Shown piece by piece: positions 23,505-44,440 of a stretch of DNA of 64,000 bases. The DNA is from Myxocyprinus asiaticus (taxonomy: Eukaryota > Chordata > Actinopteri > Cypriniformes > Catostomidae), in assembly GCF_019703515.2 (NCBI RefSeq), contig NC_059356.1, positions 26,589,197-26,653,196 on the forward strand, read 5' to 3'. The translations under genes were made by a program, and so were the position numbers. Position 1 is the first letter of the stretch. Each line of letters starts with the position of its first letter. The notes beneath the pieces were generated by a model that saw only the letters and a list, made by a program, of their open reading frames with translations, ran no database searches and was not told the origin of the DNA.

Positions 23505-26415
23505 ATTTATACTGAAAAAAAAAAAATACATGAATTATATATAAAATAAAAAAAAACTGACAGCAGTTTTCAGTTTTCTGCAGAATTTCATAATATTTTA
23601 CTTCCACTGCTTTAAATTCACATTTTAATTACAATTTAGCAACCTGCTTGCTACCACAATTCAAATCCATGAATTGAATTGGAATTTAAAAGGAATTCTC
23701 AGTTCAATTCTGAATGGTCAGTAACTAATCATGATCTCTCTTCATAATCAAATGCCTGAAAGTAAAGAAAACCTAATTTTGTATGCTGGCCTACTCACAA
23801 CCGTATGGTCTTTTCCTTGGTATGGGAGAGTATAATCAATCCCTGAAAGTAATATAATAAAGAATAAAATAAAAAAAAATTATTTACTTTAGATGCATGT
23901 CAGTTCCTTTCTCTCCATGCATGTCTATACTGATGATTCTGCAGCAAGGTTATTAATAATGTAGAAGAAAACCTGGCAAAAGGGAAGAAAGGGCAGGGTA
24001 CCTGTCCTGCACTGGGAAACAGTGGTTTGGAGACACCTGGCTGTGGTGTAGGCACTGTGACGGCAGGCAAAGCTGGCCTGGTGGTGGGAGGGGCCTGAGC
24101 CATGTGGGGCAAGCCAGGATGAGGGCCCATGGGAGGATGCATTCCTGACCACAACAATGTCATAATTTACATACTGTACACTCACTGTCAAAGGTTTGGA
24201 CATACTTGAATGAATGTGTTTTATTAAAAAAAACACTTTTGATCTAAAGGCTTATGCTGAAATGCTTGGAATTAGTTTTGCAGAGAATTATAAATTGTTG
24301 GACCAGGGCATGAAGGAAAGACAGATAACAAATACATAGAGGACTAAAAGAACAGTTTAAAAAGCATCCCAGGATGCACCTCAAAGTTGGCAGTAATCTA
24401 GGGAAAAAGGTGCCTAATTGGAAAAACCTTAAGTAAAAAAAATAGTTAACTTTTTTCTTTTTTTACATAATTCCTATTACTTTCATTTGAGTTCTCATAA
24501 TTTGTATAACTTTACTATAACTCTATTATTATATTCCATATTTTAAAGAAACAATAAAGAAATATTTTGTACAACCTTTTTGATTGGTAGTGCATTTCAC
24601 CTGAATATAATTTTTGTTTGTCTCTTGTCTGTAATGAGCAACCAACTAAAAGGTCAGGTTAGTGGTATTTCCAAACATGTACCTGGTGGCATGCCTGGCA
24701 TCATTGGGGGCATTCCATGTGTAGGTGGCATCATTCCACTCATTGGCATCATGCTATTGATAAAAATGTAACAGAAAGGACGATTTCAACTGGCAATCTA
24801 ATGAAAAAAAAATTGGATGATGGACATGGATGAATCACAATACAGATTCCATAAACACTTACCCTGGAGGCATCCCTGGCATTACAGGGGGCATCCCTGG
24901 CATCATTGGGGGAACACCAGGCATCATTGGGGGCATTCCTGAGAGAGCAGACATTTAAGAGACACATAATAAATATACTGTGCACGACTAGAGACCCAAC
25001 ACAACAGCTCAGCTTAATGAGGTGTTCTGTATTATTACACAGCACACCTGAGTAGCTTCCATGTGGCATTCCTGGTGCTGGGACAGGGGGCATTCCTGGC
25101 TGGGTCATAGGGGTATATGCTGCCTGAGGCTGTGCGGATGCTGCTGGCTGTTGGAAGGAGGGCCCAGCCTCTTCGTCCTCATCATCTTCATCCGAGTCAT
25201 CTTGGTTCTGTCTTTTCTTCTGATTGTCTGTTCCCAAAAGCACAGAAATATAGTTACTGTAGGTTTAAACAAAACGAACAGATAATTAACAGAGTATGTT
25301 AGACGTGATACCGTGGGTTTTCTGTTCAAGAACACGTCTCCTCTCCTCCATGTCTTTCTCTGGAATACCCTCCATTCCATAGATCTCCAACTCTATGTCA
25401 ATTCTTCCAGGTATTGCATTAGGAATACCGTCAATAGTTTCTTTGTGAACCTTCAGCAAACAAACAAACGAAATATGGCATATGGACACAAATCAAACAT
25501 CTGTACTGACAATGATACACAAAATATCAACATCATACCTGCATACAGTGGATGGCCAAACCAGGACCAGTGTATAACTTCTTGTGGCATATATGACATT
25601 TAAAATGTTTGGCCTTCTGGTGCTGAATGAGAATCTTTTCATCATCAAAGTCCCTGTTGCAGTACCTGAGTTTGAAGTTAAAGTCACTTAGAAAAGATAA
25701 ATCATAACAACAAAGAACCTAGGAGAGTAGAAGCATGGAAAGCAGCATGGAAGAAAATAAGTGGATCTCCAAGTGGGAAATTACTTGTCAGCTATGGAGA
25801 AATCGGGAGCTTATCATTCTTGTGGTTATATTCAGTTCACAGTCCATTAGTATTACCACCTATATGATTCTAAAACAGCACACCAACATTAGCATGTTAT
25901 CTGATTTAGAACTGGTTCCACAGTTTCTCAACTAGGCCCTAGTATGATAGCAGTTTAAAAGACAGTTTAAAGTGTGAGCGTCAAAAAGGATATATGAAAA
26001 CCACTACATTGGTTTAAAGATACGATTAACCAGTACCACTTATTCAACTGACCGAGCATCACCAGCAAAAGTGTCTCAAAACCTTGAGCGCTTCATACCT
26101 AAACAGCATTTGGGCTCCATGGGGAATTATGATGCGGCTTATGAATTTAGCTTAGTGTGCTGCCTAACTAGACAGCATTTCTGAGCATCGTGAGCGCACA
26201 AGATACTTATAAATATTGTCAAGGTTGGCTGCTCACGAGGTTTTGACATACAGCCTTCATGTCTAAGAAACATGCGAACAATACATTAGCCAACCGTTAA
26301 CAGGAAGTGAGCAAAACATGCTTATAAACAGAAAGAAATCGTAGAAATATATGGCAATTTTTCAAGAAGGATACCAACACCAGGGCTTCATCTGCTTCTT
26401 CTTTTTTCTGCCCAT
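20756..26415 (-). CDS. znf207: Zinc finger protein 207 (BuGZ), Bub3-binding spindle protein
   Basis: This is a complete eleven-exon gene for a 464-residue BuGZ/ZNF207, a microtubule-associated protein that stabilises Bub3 and promotes kinetochore attachment and spindle assembly. Exons are 26375-26415, 25539-25665, 25312-25450, 25048-25227, 24863-24938, 24683-24753, 24002-24144, 23084-23164, 21571-21789, 21245-21401 and 20756-20916; every border is GT/AG and every phase fits. The N terminus [13 protein letters not shown] leads into two Cys-His fingers (about residues 13-55), then [17 protein letters not shown], an acidic [11 protein letters not shown] patch, and Met-Pro-Gly-rich repeats. A GLEBS-type Bub3-binding motif ([14 protein letters not shown]) crosses the 21571/21401 exon border. 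It ends [12 protein letters not shown]. Zebrafish has two znf207 paralogues, and this could be either. Confidence 0.93.
20990..21130 (+). repeat. Possible tRNA-derived SINE remnant
   Basis: GAGACCCAGGTACAAATCC resembles a pol III B box with its surroundings, followed by CCCTCTCTTTCTC and CAATAAATTGTGGCAAAAGG, as in fish tRNA-SINE tails. The A box is not clear and the copy is truncated. It lies in the intron before the last znf207 exon. Confidence 0.4.
21965..22787. mobile_element. MITE with CTAAAGCCC ends in a znf207 intron
   Basis: CTAAAGCCCTGTTCAGATGGG at the left is mirrored by CCCATCCGAATGGGGCTTTAG at the right. Inside, other copies of the GTCCGAATC / CCATCCAAATG motif recur. No coding sequence was found. 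Confidence 0.6.
23429..23504. repeat. Compound (TA)n(TG)n microsatellite
   Basis: About 50 bases of TA repeat pass directly into about 26 bases of TG repeat. It lies in the znf207 intron between exons 23084-23164 and 24002-24144. Confidence 0.95.
24179..24592. mobile_element. Non-autonomous Tc1-like element in a znf207 intron
   Basis: It starts CACTCACTGTCAAAGG after a TA and ends TTGATTGGTAGTG, decayed Tc1-type inverted repeats. The interior is non-coding. It starts 35 bases upstream of the 24002-24144 exon. Confidence 0.6.
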
Positions 26416-26876
26416 GATTTGAGTTATTCACCAGCCTATTTGCAAACACCACACTTAAACCTACCAAAACATTAGCAGGAATAAAATGGAGTAAAATGGG
26501 AAATGACGACGCCTTTTTCATGCACGGCCCAACCAGAAGATGTAATACCGCCGCCAACTGGTCAGGAGCTGCACAGCTCTGCATAGTGGGCGGCGGTCAA
26601 ATTATTATTTTTTAATTCACATGTACAGTTTCTGAAATACTTTATTTGGTTATTTTTATTAGTAGTAGTATGCTTTAAACTACATTACAACACATTATAT
26701 CACATGCATTTATGCCAGGGGAACAAAATGCGATCAAAAGGACCCTTTTCACCGCGATGGGAGAAAGGTGCCATCCGTCGTGCATGGCAAACAGACAGTT
26801 TAAAATGATCTTTTACTAGCGCTCATCGTTGCTGTGCGATTTCAAACGCCGTGTATAAACTGTAGACTTGTAAAAT

Positions 26877-26886
26877 CTCGCGAGAT
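26877..26886. promoter_or_regulatory. TCTCGCGAGA palindrome upstream of znf207
   Basis: This exact 10 base palindrome lies about 460 bases upstream of the znf207 start codon in the most CpG-rich part of the region. TCTCGCGAGA is a known vertebrate core-promoter element of housekeeping genes, reported to be bound by BANP. Its action on znf207 is inferred from position. Confidence 0.45.
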
Positions 26887-27825
26887 TGACGAAAGAGGGA
26901 TCCCTTCTAGACACGACAGCTTTACAGGCTCCAAATGGTTAGGATTAGGGTGGGGGCGGGGTTAGGGCATCTGCTGCCTGCCAGGAACAAACAGTGTCCC
27001 CAATGTACAATGGGACCATTTCACAGGCTGTGGTGACGCGTTTCCGCCTTTTTAGCTGCGTAAATCAAGCAAACTTTTTTATATTTGCACATTTGTGCAA
27101 ATATAACATTATACTTTGTATTATATTACCCTGGAATTAGTTTTAAAAAACAAGTTATCACAGATGTGATGAGGTTTCTAATACAGCTGGTGAGAGAGTC
27201 TTCTGTCTGTCGAAATTCATCACTCTTATTTTTTGCTTCATTTGAAAAATAGTGGAAACGTAATAGGGCGATTTTCTTTTGATGTTAGAGCAAATGGGAA
27301 AGTAAAAATTATAATGGGTGTGGTTTCCCAATTCACAAGAATCTATTGAACATCTAAATGTTAAGTAGGCTATCATGAATTATGTCATGATGGTCTCTAT
27401 AAGAAAAAAAAATCTGTGATTTATGCCATAATAAATTTTTTGTCATGCAGTGTTATTAATTAAATTATAAATAATTGTAAATAAATTAAAAGAGCCTAAT
27501 TCAAGGAAATATTATTATAACATTGATAAGATTATTATCATTTTTATTGATTTGTTTTATTTTTTGTGACAGAAGACTCTCAGAATTGTTTCTTAACTTT
27601 CATAATTTCTCACATTCATTTACTCTCACTTATACATTAAGAAAGCAAGGAATCATTGCCAATGTAGGCTGGTTCAATTAAAACAGCATGCTCATCTTTT
27701 AAAGTGAACACAGCATGTCAAGGCGCACTACTCTTAATGCAATGCAATCAAGCTAGAAACTATATTTAAATTCAGTTTTTAATTACATTATTCAGAGGTA
27801 ATTCATTTCTAAGATAAGTTGGTAA

Positions 27826-28075
27826 CATTTTACAATAAGGTTCCATTTGTTAACATTTGTCAATATTAGTTAACATGAACAAACAATGGACAATACTTGT
27901 ACAGCATTTATTAATCAGTCAATGTTCATTTCAATATACAGTACTAATACATTTTTAAAAACAAAAGTTGTATTTGTTATCATTAGTTAATGCACTATGA
28001 AATAACATGAACTAACAATGAACAATTGTATTTTTATTAACTAAACAAAGAATAATAAACGCTGTAAAAAAATAC
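27826..28075. repeat. Dispersed AT-rich DNA repeat
   Basis: GGTAACATTTTACAATAAGG followed by alternating GTTAACATTAG-like words is a pattern I recognise from abundant fish non-autonomous repeats. The termini are not sharply defined here. Confidence 0.45.
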
Positions 28076-28240
28076 GGTTAATTGTTTGTTTATGATACCT
28101 AATGCATTGACACTTAAGACCATGTTGTAATCAAAAACCGAAAAGGCAGGCATTTGAATATTCAGATTCTGGTTACTAAATCTGCATTAGATGCAACTAG
28201 CTGTAACATGTCTAGCCATTTAGAACATAATTGATTACTA

Positions 28241-29863
<1,623 letters not shown>

Positions 29864-31535
29864 ACAAAAAACACTTTTATTTTTTCTTAAATCTTTTAGA
29901 ATGTTCTTTTTATTCTGAATATTCTACTTTAGAATAGCTAAAACATTTTGAACAGTTCAATATTCAGCTACATGCCTCATTATAACAGTCGATGACAGAG
30001 GAGGTCCACCTTCCTGCAGATTTTAGTTCCAACTCTGATCAACACACTTAAACAAGGTAATCAAGGTTTTGGGTTTACATATAACATTTATTTTAATATT
30101 ATAGCCAGGTGTTTTGGTTAGAACTGAACTCTGCAGGAAGGTGGACCTCCAGTAGCAGGATGCAGGATTGAGTTTCCCGATATAATATGTTGCCAGTATT
30201 AACCAATCAGAAACATGTTTATTTAAATGACCCATATCCAAACTAAACTGATAAAACATTCAAATTGGCATCTTAGTATTGCACGATAAGCAAAAATGTA
30301 TCATCAAGTTTAAGCTTTAAATATAACAGTAAATATAACAGTGTTTGCATATTTCTGATATGGAGAATTATAGCTCTTAAAGCAAGTAATTAAGACATGC
30401 AAACTGTGACACAACTTACATAATTGATAACATGCACTACCTGTTGGTTAAAAGCCCTTTTTGTAGATTTTCTGTATTCTAGGCCACATTTTTCAGCATT
30501 CATCACCACACATTTAGCATCCACATTTAATGCAAAACGCATCTATACTCCCCTATCTAATACCTTTGTTGTTTCTCCATTTGTTAGTTGCTCACGGTAA
30601 TAATTTTACCATTTACTTAATTTTAACACTAAACCATGCAGTCTACACACCATAACAATTAGGATTGAAATATCAGAAAAAGCTACAATTGTAAAAAAAT
30701 AAATTAAAATAAAAAAGTAGCAAAGCAGCAGTGATGTCATAAAAGAACATCACAAAATTTCATTTTCTTTTGAAGAGTGCAAATCCCTTTAATCATAAAG
30801 GATTGTCTTAATCTAGTATATTATGCTTACCACTCACTGTCCTTTACAAAAATAGATGTAGAAGTAATAGATTGTAAAACAAGGTAAACCCCTCCTGAAA
30901 TGTACTATTCAATAGCCTATATCACTCATACATAAGTGGCATTTGCAGCAAATGTCATGAAACATCAGACAGAAGAGACTTTTCTTAACATTCCATACTC
31001 ATTCTGAAATATTTCTGTCAATTTTAGGAGGGGAACTTTGGTTATAACCGTATAAAAATAAATAAATAAAATAAAATAAAATTGGTTCTCCTTCTTAAAT
31101 ACTTCCACCATCACTCACTATCATCAGATGGCAATAATAATATCTGGTTAATTTACCCCAAATTCATCATAAGGGTAACAACATTACAATTACAATAAAA
31201 TGAAGTACTATAATGTTGCTCACCTCTAGTGATAATAGTAGGTATGAAACAGCAGATAGTGTTAAATAACCATGAGTCACAGAAGAACATATGCTCTAAA
31301 CACAACCATTGTTCTAAATAACCACAGCCCAACACCATCTTTCTTTCCTATTAAAATATAAATTGCCCAGGTATGATAGCGTACGATGCAGAGTAGGTTT
31401 TTAGGTCATTCATTGACTCTTTCTTCCTTATGCCATTCTCTAGTCTCTTCCTAACTTCATCGACCATGCTTAGAAGTCTCACCGTCCTCCTTATAACACA
31501 GGTTTTTGTTTTTCTCTTTAACTCTGATTCGGTCT
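29864..31535. other. Region downstream of slc25a23, probably partly its 3' UTR
   Basis: AT-rich sequence with no recognisable gene apart from the short inverted-repeat element. Since slc25a23 ends at 31536 on the minus strand, the upper part is probably its 3' UTR. No minus-strand AATAAA was seen close to the stop codon. Confidence 0.35.
29998..30152. mobile_element. Short inverted-repeat element (GAGGTCCACCTTCCTGCAG)
   Basis: GAGGTCCACCTTCCTGCAG at the left is mirrored by CTGCAGGAAGGTGGACCTC at the right. At about 155 bases it is a foldback/MITE-type unit with no coding potential. Confidence 0.65.
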
Positions 31536-38319
<6,784 letters not shown>

Positions 38320-39146
38320 ATGAAACAGTTTTTCGATATTTATATATAGCGATTGCAGCAAATACGGGACGGATTTGTTCTTGAGAATCAGCACTGGCAC
38401 AGCCGTGTTAACCGAGTCTGCATTTTACCTCCCCAATACAGGTGCTTCCTGCAGCAAACACAACTTTGAGGATTTGTGAACTGGGGTACGTTTAAAAAAC
38501 CGCTTTCTCCAATTTTATAGCCGTGTAATTCAGCTGTATGAGTTCCGCAACATTTCTTAAAACCGATCATTTCAGAGGTAGCGTTCAAACGTCCGCACAT
38601 GAATTTCAGCACCGCCGTAGTCTGTTCCGATTACTGCAGAGTTAATCCAGAAAGTATTAAACCTCTGCCCCTCTGTCTAGAATAATAATCCCCGAATATG
38701 TCCCATCGCTTCTCTCAACGATGAAGCCCAATTCCGTAACAACTAATTCCGTGAACTGTCCTGTTCCTGAGTGCATGCATTTACCGCATCAGAGCGACGG
38801 AGAAATTATGCATGCATCCGTGTATGCGCGTGAATATAAATCCTAAAATTAGAAATGGATGCGCGGTTCATTTGCAGGTAAAACAGAAAGATGGCGTATA
38901 ACCCTTGCTGCTGTTGGATTTCGACACACCACTCCTCATCCCACATCACAAGACAGGCCATTCTGACGCCTTTAAAAGAATAGCATACAATCTAACATTA
39001 CTCAAAAAGTTAACCGCATGCTCAAATGAAGGTTAAATATAATCGATTATAAATAGGCCTATATCGATTGTCTTTTATTTTAAATAAGTTAGGCCCTGTT
39101 TCGGATTTAATAGTTAAATGCAAAACACACTTTACTGAAGTGCACT
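38320..39146. other. slc25a23 5' flank
   Basis: This holds the 5' UTR and probably the promoter of slc25a23. Near 38770-38840 is a CpG-containing stretch with GCATGCATCCGTGTATGCGCG and a TATA-like TTTATATTC on the minus strand about 510 bases from the start codon. No other gene was recognised. Confidence 0.35.
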
Positions 39147-39550
39147 TTAAAGGGATAGTTCACCCAAAATTGAAAATTCTCTCATCATTTACTCACCCTC
39201 ATGCCATCCCAGATGTGCATGACTTTATTTTTTCTGCAGAACACAAATTAAGATTTTTAGAAGAATATTTTTGCTCTGTAGGTACATTCAATGCAAGTGA
39301 ATGGTGGCCAAAACTTTGAAGCTCCAAAAAGCATGTAAAGGAAACGTAGAAGTAATCCATAATCCAGTGGTTAAATCCATATCTTCAGAAGCGATATGGT
39401 AGGTGTGGGTGAGAAACATATAAATATTTAAGTCCTTTTTTAATATGAATGTCCATTTTTAACCAGCCCTAACCAGTAGGTGATGATATGCACAAAGAAT
39501 GTGAATCAACAATAAAACAAAAGAAGAAGAATGTGAAAGTGGAGATTCAT

Positions 39551-40743
39551 CATCCCAGCTATTCTCCGGACTAAATGACATCAACACTGTGTTCATACCT
39601 CTATCTGTCAGTGGATCAGCTTTCTGACAGACAGGCAGCAGCTAGTGAGATTGGGGGAATTCACTTCCAGCACCTGTACGATCAGCACTGGTGCCCCCCA
39701 AGGATGTTTGCTCTCCCCACTACTCTTCTCCCTGTATACCAATGACTGCATCGCCAAGGACCCCTCTGTCAAGCTCCTGAAGTTTGCAGACAACACTACT
39801 GTCATCGGCCTCATCCAAGATGACTGGTGCAGTCAAAACAACCTGGAGCTGAACACGCTCAAAACAGTGGAGATGATAGTGGACTTTAGGTGGAACACCC
39901 CAACACTGACCCCCCTCACCATTCTAAACAGCACTGTGGCAGCAGTGGAGTTATTCAGGTTCCAGGGCACTACCATCTCACAGGACCTGAAGTGGGAGAC
40001 CCACATTGACTCCATTGAGAAAAAGGCCAACAGAGGTTGTACTTCCTTCACCAGCTGAGGAAATTCAACCTGCCACAGGCGCTGATGTTACAGTTCTACT
40101 CAGCAGTCATTGAGTCTGTCCTCTGCACTTCAATAACTGTCTGGTGCAGCTACAAAATCAGACATCAGAAGACTACAAAGGACAGTTCGGACTGCTGATT
40201 GGATTATTGATTGCCCCTTGCCCGCTCTTCAAGAACTGTACACTTCCAGAGTGAGGAAAAGGGCCGGAAAAATCACTCTGGACCCCTCTCACCCAGCCCA
40301 CTACCTTTTTGAACTGTTGCCTTCTGGACGGCGCTACAGAGCACTGAGCACCAGAACCGTCAGGCACAGGAACAGTTTTCCCCCTCAGACTATCCACCTC
40401 ATGAACAGTTAAAACTGCCCCATTGAGCAATAATTATGTGCAATACACAGCTTAGTGTATTTATATTCATCCAACATACCCTACCTCTTCTGCCATACAT
40501 TCCCTTGCATCTGCATGTAACAGATTTGTATTTGTATTTGTACATACGTATATATATATATCTTGTCTTATCGTGTATTTCTGTATATACTTATGTTTTC
40601 TATTCACTTTTTATTTTTATTTTATTTTTCATTATTATCTCTGTCTTGTTGTTGTATTGTTTGTGCACTAGAAGCTTCTGGCACCAAGACAAATTCCTTG
40701 TATGTGGAATCATACTTTGCAATAAAGCTCATTCTGATTCTGA
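39551..40743 (+). mobile_element. 5'-truncated CR1/L2-like (Rex1-like) LINE
   Basis: Reverse-transcriptase sequence on the plus strand is followed by a 3' end with AATAAAGCTCATTC and ATTCTGATT repeats, typical of L2/CR1-group LINEs in fish. It lies inside the surrounding inverted-repeat element and is 5'-truncated. Confidence 0.75.
39645..40412 (+). pseudogene. LINE reverse transcriptase C-terminal fragment
   Basis: 39645-40058 encodes [18 protein letters not shown] and [15 protein letters not shown], the RT core; the catalytic FADD box reads FADN, so one metal-binding Asp is lost. After a frameshift near 40057 the post-RT part continues ([20 protein letters not shown]), and another frame at 40218-40412 carries LPSGRRYRALSTRT before the end. 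It cannot encode an active enzyme. Confidence 0.8.
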
Positions 40744-40978
40744 TTAGAGTAAAAACCTATTTAAATATAGATCTGTTTCTCACCCACACCTATTATATCG
40801 CTTCAGAAGACATGGATTAAACCTCTGGAATTGTATAGATTACTTTTATTCTGCCTTTATGTGATTTTTGTAGATTCAAAGTTCGGCCACCATTAGTGGT
40901 CAGAACTTAAAGAACTTAAAAGTTAAAGATGAATAAATGATGAGAGAATATTCATTTTTGGGTGAACTATCCCTTTAA

Positions 40979-43900
40979 GTCTGCAGGTGAGCAGTAGCGG
41001 TTTTAACCACCACGTATTGCGTGGGGTCCGGACATCGCTAGGAAAGCTCAGCAAAAACCGCTTGACGAGTGCCATGTTGCTTTGAGTACACGTGCGGCGC
41101 GAATACGCTGTTGTCAGCGCTCTCAGAGCGGTTCACCTTAGAGGTCCTCCGGGTCAGTTTTTCAAGTAGGATTTTGTGTTAGGGTTCGTAATTTATGAAA
41201 CAATATACAGTCCTTCCGAACTTGTTTCGCACACGCACTCTCACTCACAGACACGCGCGAACGGATGAGTTTAGGGGCCGTTCACACCGAACGTGTTTTG
41301 GCGTGCGTGTGCACTGTTTTTATATTGTTTTTCTATGTAAACACGCACTGGACGAACGTCCTTACCTGCCGCACCACGTCTCGCTGTTTCTTCAATGTCT
41401 CACGCAGGACTGGCACATTTTTAGACACTGTGTCAAGTTAAAAATAACTTCATGTCTCAAAAACGCATGTCGAGACACCTGCGTTCTGTATCAGTCGTTG
41501 TGCTGCATCTTGATTGTTTTTAGCGCAGGTGTCTCAAAGATTTAACGTTCTGAACAAGTTCAGGTTGCAAAGAGGTGACTGTAACAATGTTTAACATTAT
41601 TCCAGATTGTTCTGTACTAAGCAAATTTCAGCGCTTGATAAACGGCGATGTTTTCCCCCCTTCTGCTCTAGTGAGCTGATGGACTGCAGTGCCTTTTATG
41701 TTTACTGTTACAATACAGCTACGCATATTGCCTACAATGCTTACATAAAATACAGCCTTTTGCAATATGTTGAACAATACACTGCAGCCTCCAGCTGAAA
41801 AAAGTAAATAATACATAAATATATTACTGTTGTATACAACAAATCCTCAAATTTATAAAAAATAATACTATATCATCTTATAATGACAAACTGGACAACA
41901 ATAAATAATTGTTGGGTTATAATAACAAATGACAACTGAATTCCAAAATGTTAGTGAGTGAAGTAGTAAGTTTTGCACACCCTGTTCATAAAAAAAAAAT
42001 AAAAATAAAGTTGTAAAAATATATGTATTGCTTTTTTATCACCATATTGTGGAAAAACTGTAAAACATGTATTAATTATCTTTAACTAGATTTTTATTTC
42101 ATTCTACATTTTGTATATACTTGGCTACAATGGCTGATAGGATGAATTTAAAATTATAATTTAAAATCAATTTTATGTAATATTTTAAGCAAACATTTAG
42201 AAATTGGGGCCCCAGGCTGGTCGGTTGCTTGGGGCCTCAAAAATCGTAAACGCGCCCCTGCATGTGACACATCCTCTGTAGTGTGAATCAATGGTGCCAT
42301 AAATGGAAACTACTGAATCAGCACTTGCAGGATAGTGCAAGATTAGAGGAAAGCATGTGAAGGATTTTGTTATGACGATAAAGGTGTCCCAATATAACAT
42401 GCTCATAATATCACATCTGGACACAAAATATGGTGTGCTCAAGCTTTGATTCAGAGGTCAACCTCAGCCAACCAAACAAATTGTTATAAATGTAAGATAT
42501 CCTAATTTTATGCATGTTATGGAATTTATTTTAACATTGCACTGAAAATTCTTATAACATTTCATATTATAAATGTTTATTTATAAATGTTTATTTATAA
42601 ACATTTATAGGCTAGATGATACATTTTTTTTATCTTCATTTAATTTATTAATTATCATGTCAGACTTAAAAATGTATTTGTGTATTGTTTTAAAAGTTAA
42701 GATACTTTCTTCTATCCCAGCTTAATATGCATAGACAACTGTAAGGAAACCAATTTGCAGGTTGATTTCCCTGAAAAGTGTAAACTTACCAAAAGGCTAT
42801 TGCTCTGTTTGTTTTAGCTGCCGGGCCAGCCTGACAACAACATTGACTCTATCTATTTGATTTATTTTGATATCATGTACTGGCTTTTATTTAAAAACTG
42901 CTTAAACAGTGGTGTGGTTTCCTTATGAGCATGTTTATTCCGTAACTCAAGACTACATTATTTGACATAAAAATAACAATAATGGTGACAACAAAAAACA
43001 ACATATTAAGTATAAGATGAGCTCTGAATAATCACAAAATGAAAAATAACTGCGAGTTACAACAAATACAATAACAGCAGCATATATAAAATCGGCAAAC
43101 AGTAAAGCTATGAGCAGTACATAGTCATCTGCATAATTTATTAATACCGCAAAGCATTTCTGGGAGCTGAAGTGAGGCTTGCTGAACAATGCTCACACCT
43201 GATAAAAATGCAGAAAATAAGTCATGAAAAATATTACTTTGTGGCTATTTGAGTCTTTGAGGCTTACTTTGTTTAAAGGATAGCAGAAACAGCGCTTGTC
43301 AAAGCACAGAACTTTTCTTTTTTTTTCAAGAATAATCTGGGGAAGGAATTAAAACACTGCAGATATAAAGATGCAACAAATTCACATAGAGTGAACATAT
43401 GAGCAATTAATCTGCAAAAAATCTTTAAGAGGTATGTTTATTTTTATTTTTACATATATTTATATTTGTTTATATTTATATGTACATATTCTGGGCAACT
43501 TTGTTTTCATTGATTTATTTAGATAAACATTTACACATAGTTATGTGGGTATTTAACATAACATTTTAAACATTGTCATCAGTATCCTGCTATGTGACAC
43601 TTTCTTCATCATTTTATGATCTTGTATAGCTATATATACATATATAATATATTATTATTGTACTTATTTCCACAACTTCATATTAACTAAGAAAATAGTT
43701 TATTTGCACTTCTGGAAAAAAGTTGATTAAGAACTTTAAAAAATGTGAAGAAATGCTGACTTGTCACTGCACCTAAAATACATACTTTCCCTTGTACTTT
43801 TACATTTACAGTGCTTTTATATGGTTTTAAGTTATGACAATTTTTGCACTGGTGGGGCCCGTTGTCATGTCAAGCAGTCAATAGAGATGTCTTTTAAAAA

Positions 43901-44440
43901 AAAAAAAAAATTAATTTAAATACAAAAATCTGAAATTTAGCCAGAAAATGAAATCAAAGAGCAGGTGTGTTGTGTTGCGGGCCAGGTTTGGTGGGCTGCT
44001 CTGGCCTGGGCCAGAAAGTCCAGGGCCACTTTTTAGTCCCAGTCCAGGCCTGGCTGTGTCCGAATATAAATACTCCTATTTAGTATGCCAAAACATATGC
44101 CAATGGAGTAGGATGTCCAAATTCTCAGTATTCATAAAACAGTAGGCGAGAAATGCCGTGATGACCTACTACATTTGGCTAGATTCTGAAGTATCACATA
44201 ACATGTTTCATGAGCTGAATGGGAGACTAAACAAAAAGTTAAAATGTGAGGAGACTGCAGTATACCCAACAGACTCATGCAGCGCGTGCAATCCATTCGC
44301 ACATCACGAGCCGGCAGCGCTTCACGTTCGGTCAATGAGTAATCGTGCCCGCTTTGCTTCGGTCAGGCTGCGCGGATGACAGCCTACATTCCGTGTTTCA
44401 TTTGTTTCTTTTTACTTTCAGAACAACACGTGATGTAATA
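40979..44440. other. Repeat-derived intergenic region without a recognised gene
   Basis: About 41270-41560 is CpG-richer and opens with GGGGCCGTTCACACCGAACG, a word common at ends of cyprinid DNA elements. At 42205-42262 GGGGCCCC ... CGCGCCCCTG looks like a solo hAT-type end whose partner I could not find. Near 42690-42760 sequence related to the element at 18241 recurs. About 44040-44200 resembles another fish DNA-repeat end. The rest is AT-rich. Confidence 0.35.

Larger units (their letters stand above)
26416..28240. other. Intergenic region with znf207 promoter and an AT-rich repeat
   Basis: The first 650 bases are relatively GC- and CpG-rich and should contain the znf207 promoter and 5' UTR. 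The rest is AT-rich. About 27826-28075 is a dispersed fish repeat with runs such as GTTAACATTTGTCAATATTAG and TAGTTAATGCACTATGAAAT. No gene was recognised. Confidence 0.45.
39147..40978. mobile_element. Inverted-repeat DNA element split by a LINE
   Basis: The ends TTAAAGGGATAGTTCACCC and GGGTGAACTATCCCTTTAA are perfect inverted repeats. The inner arms GGTAGGTGTGGGTGAGAAAC and GTTTCTCACCCACACCTA confirm one element whose centre has been filled by about 1.2 kb of LINE. Removing the LINE leaves a unit of about 640 bases, close to the intact copy at 32218-32813. Confidence 0.8.

Noticed and set aside
38320..38400. 27-codon upstream extension of slc25a23
   Set aside because: The open frame begins with GTG rather than ATG; the first ATG in frame is at 38319 and suits the family.
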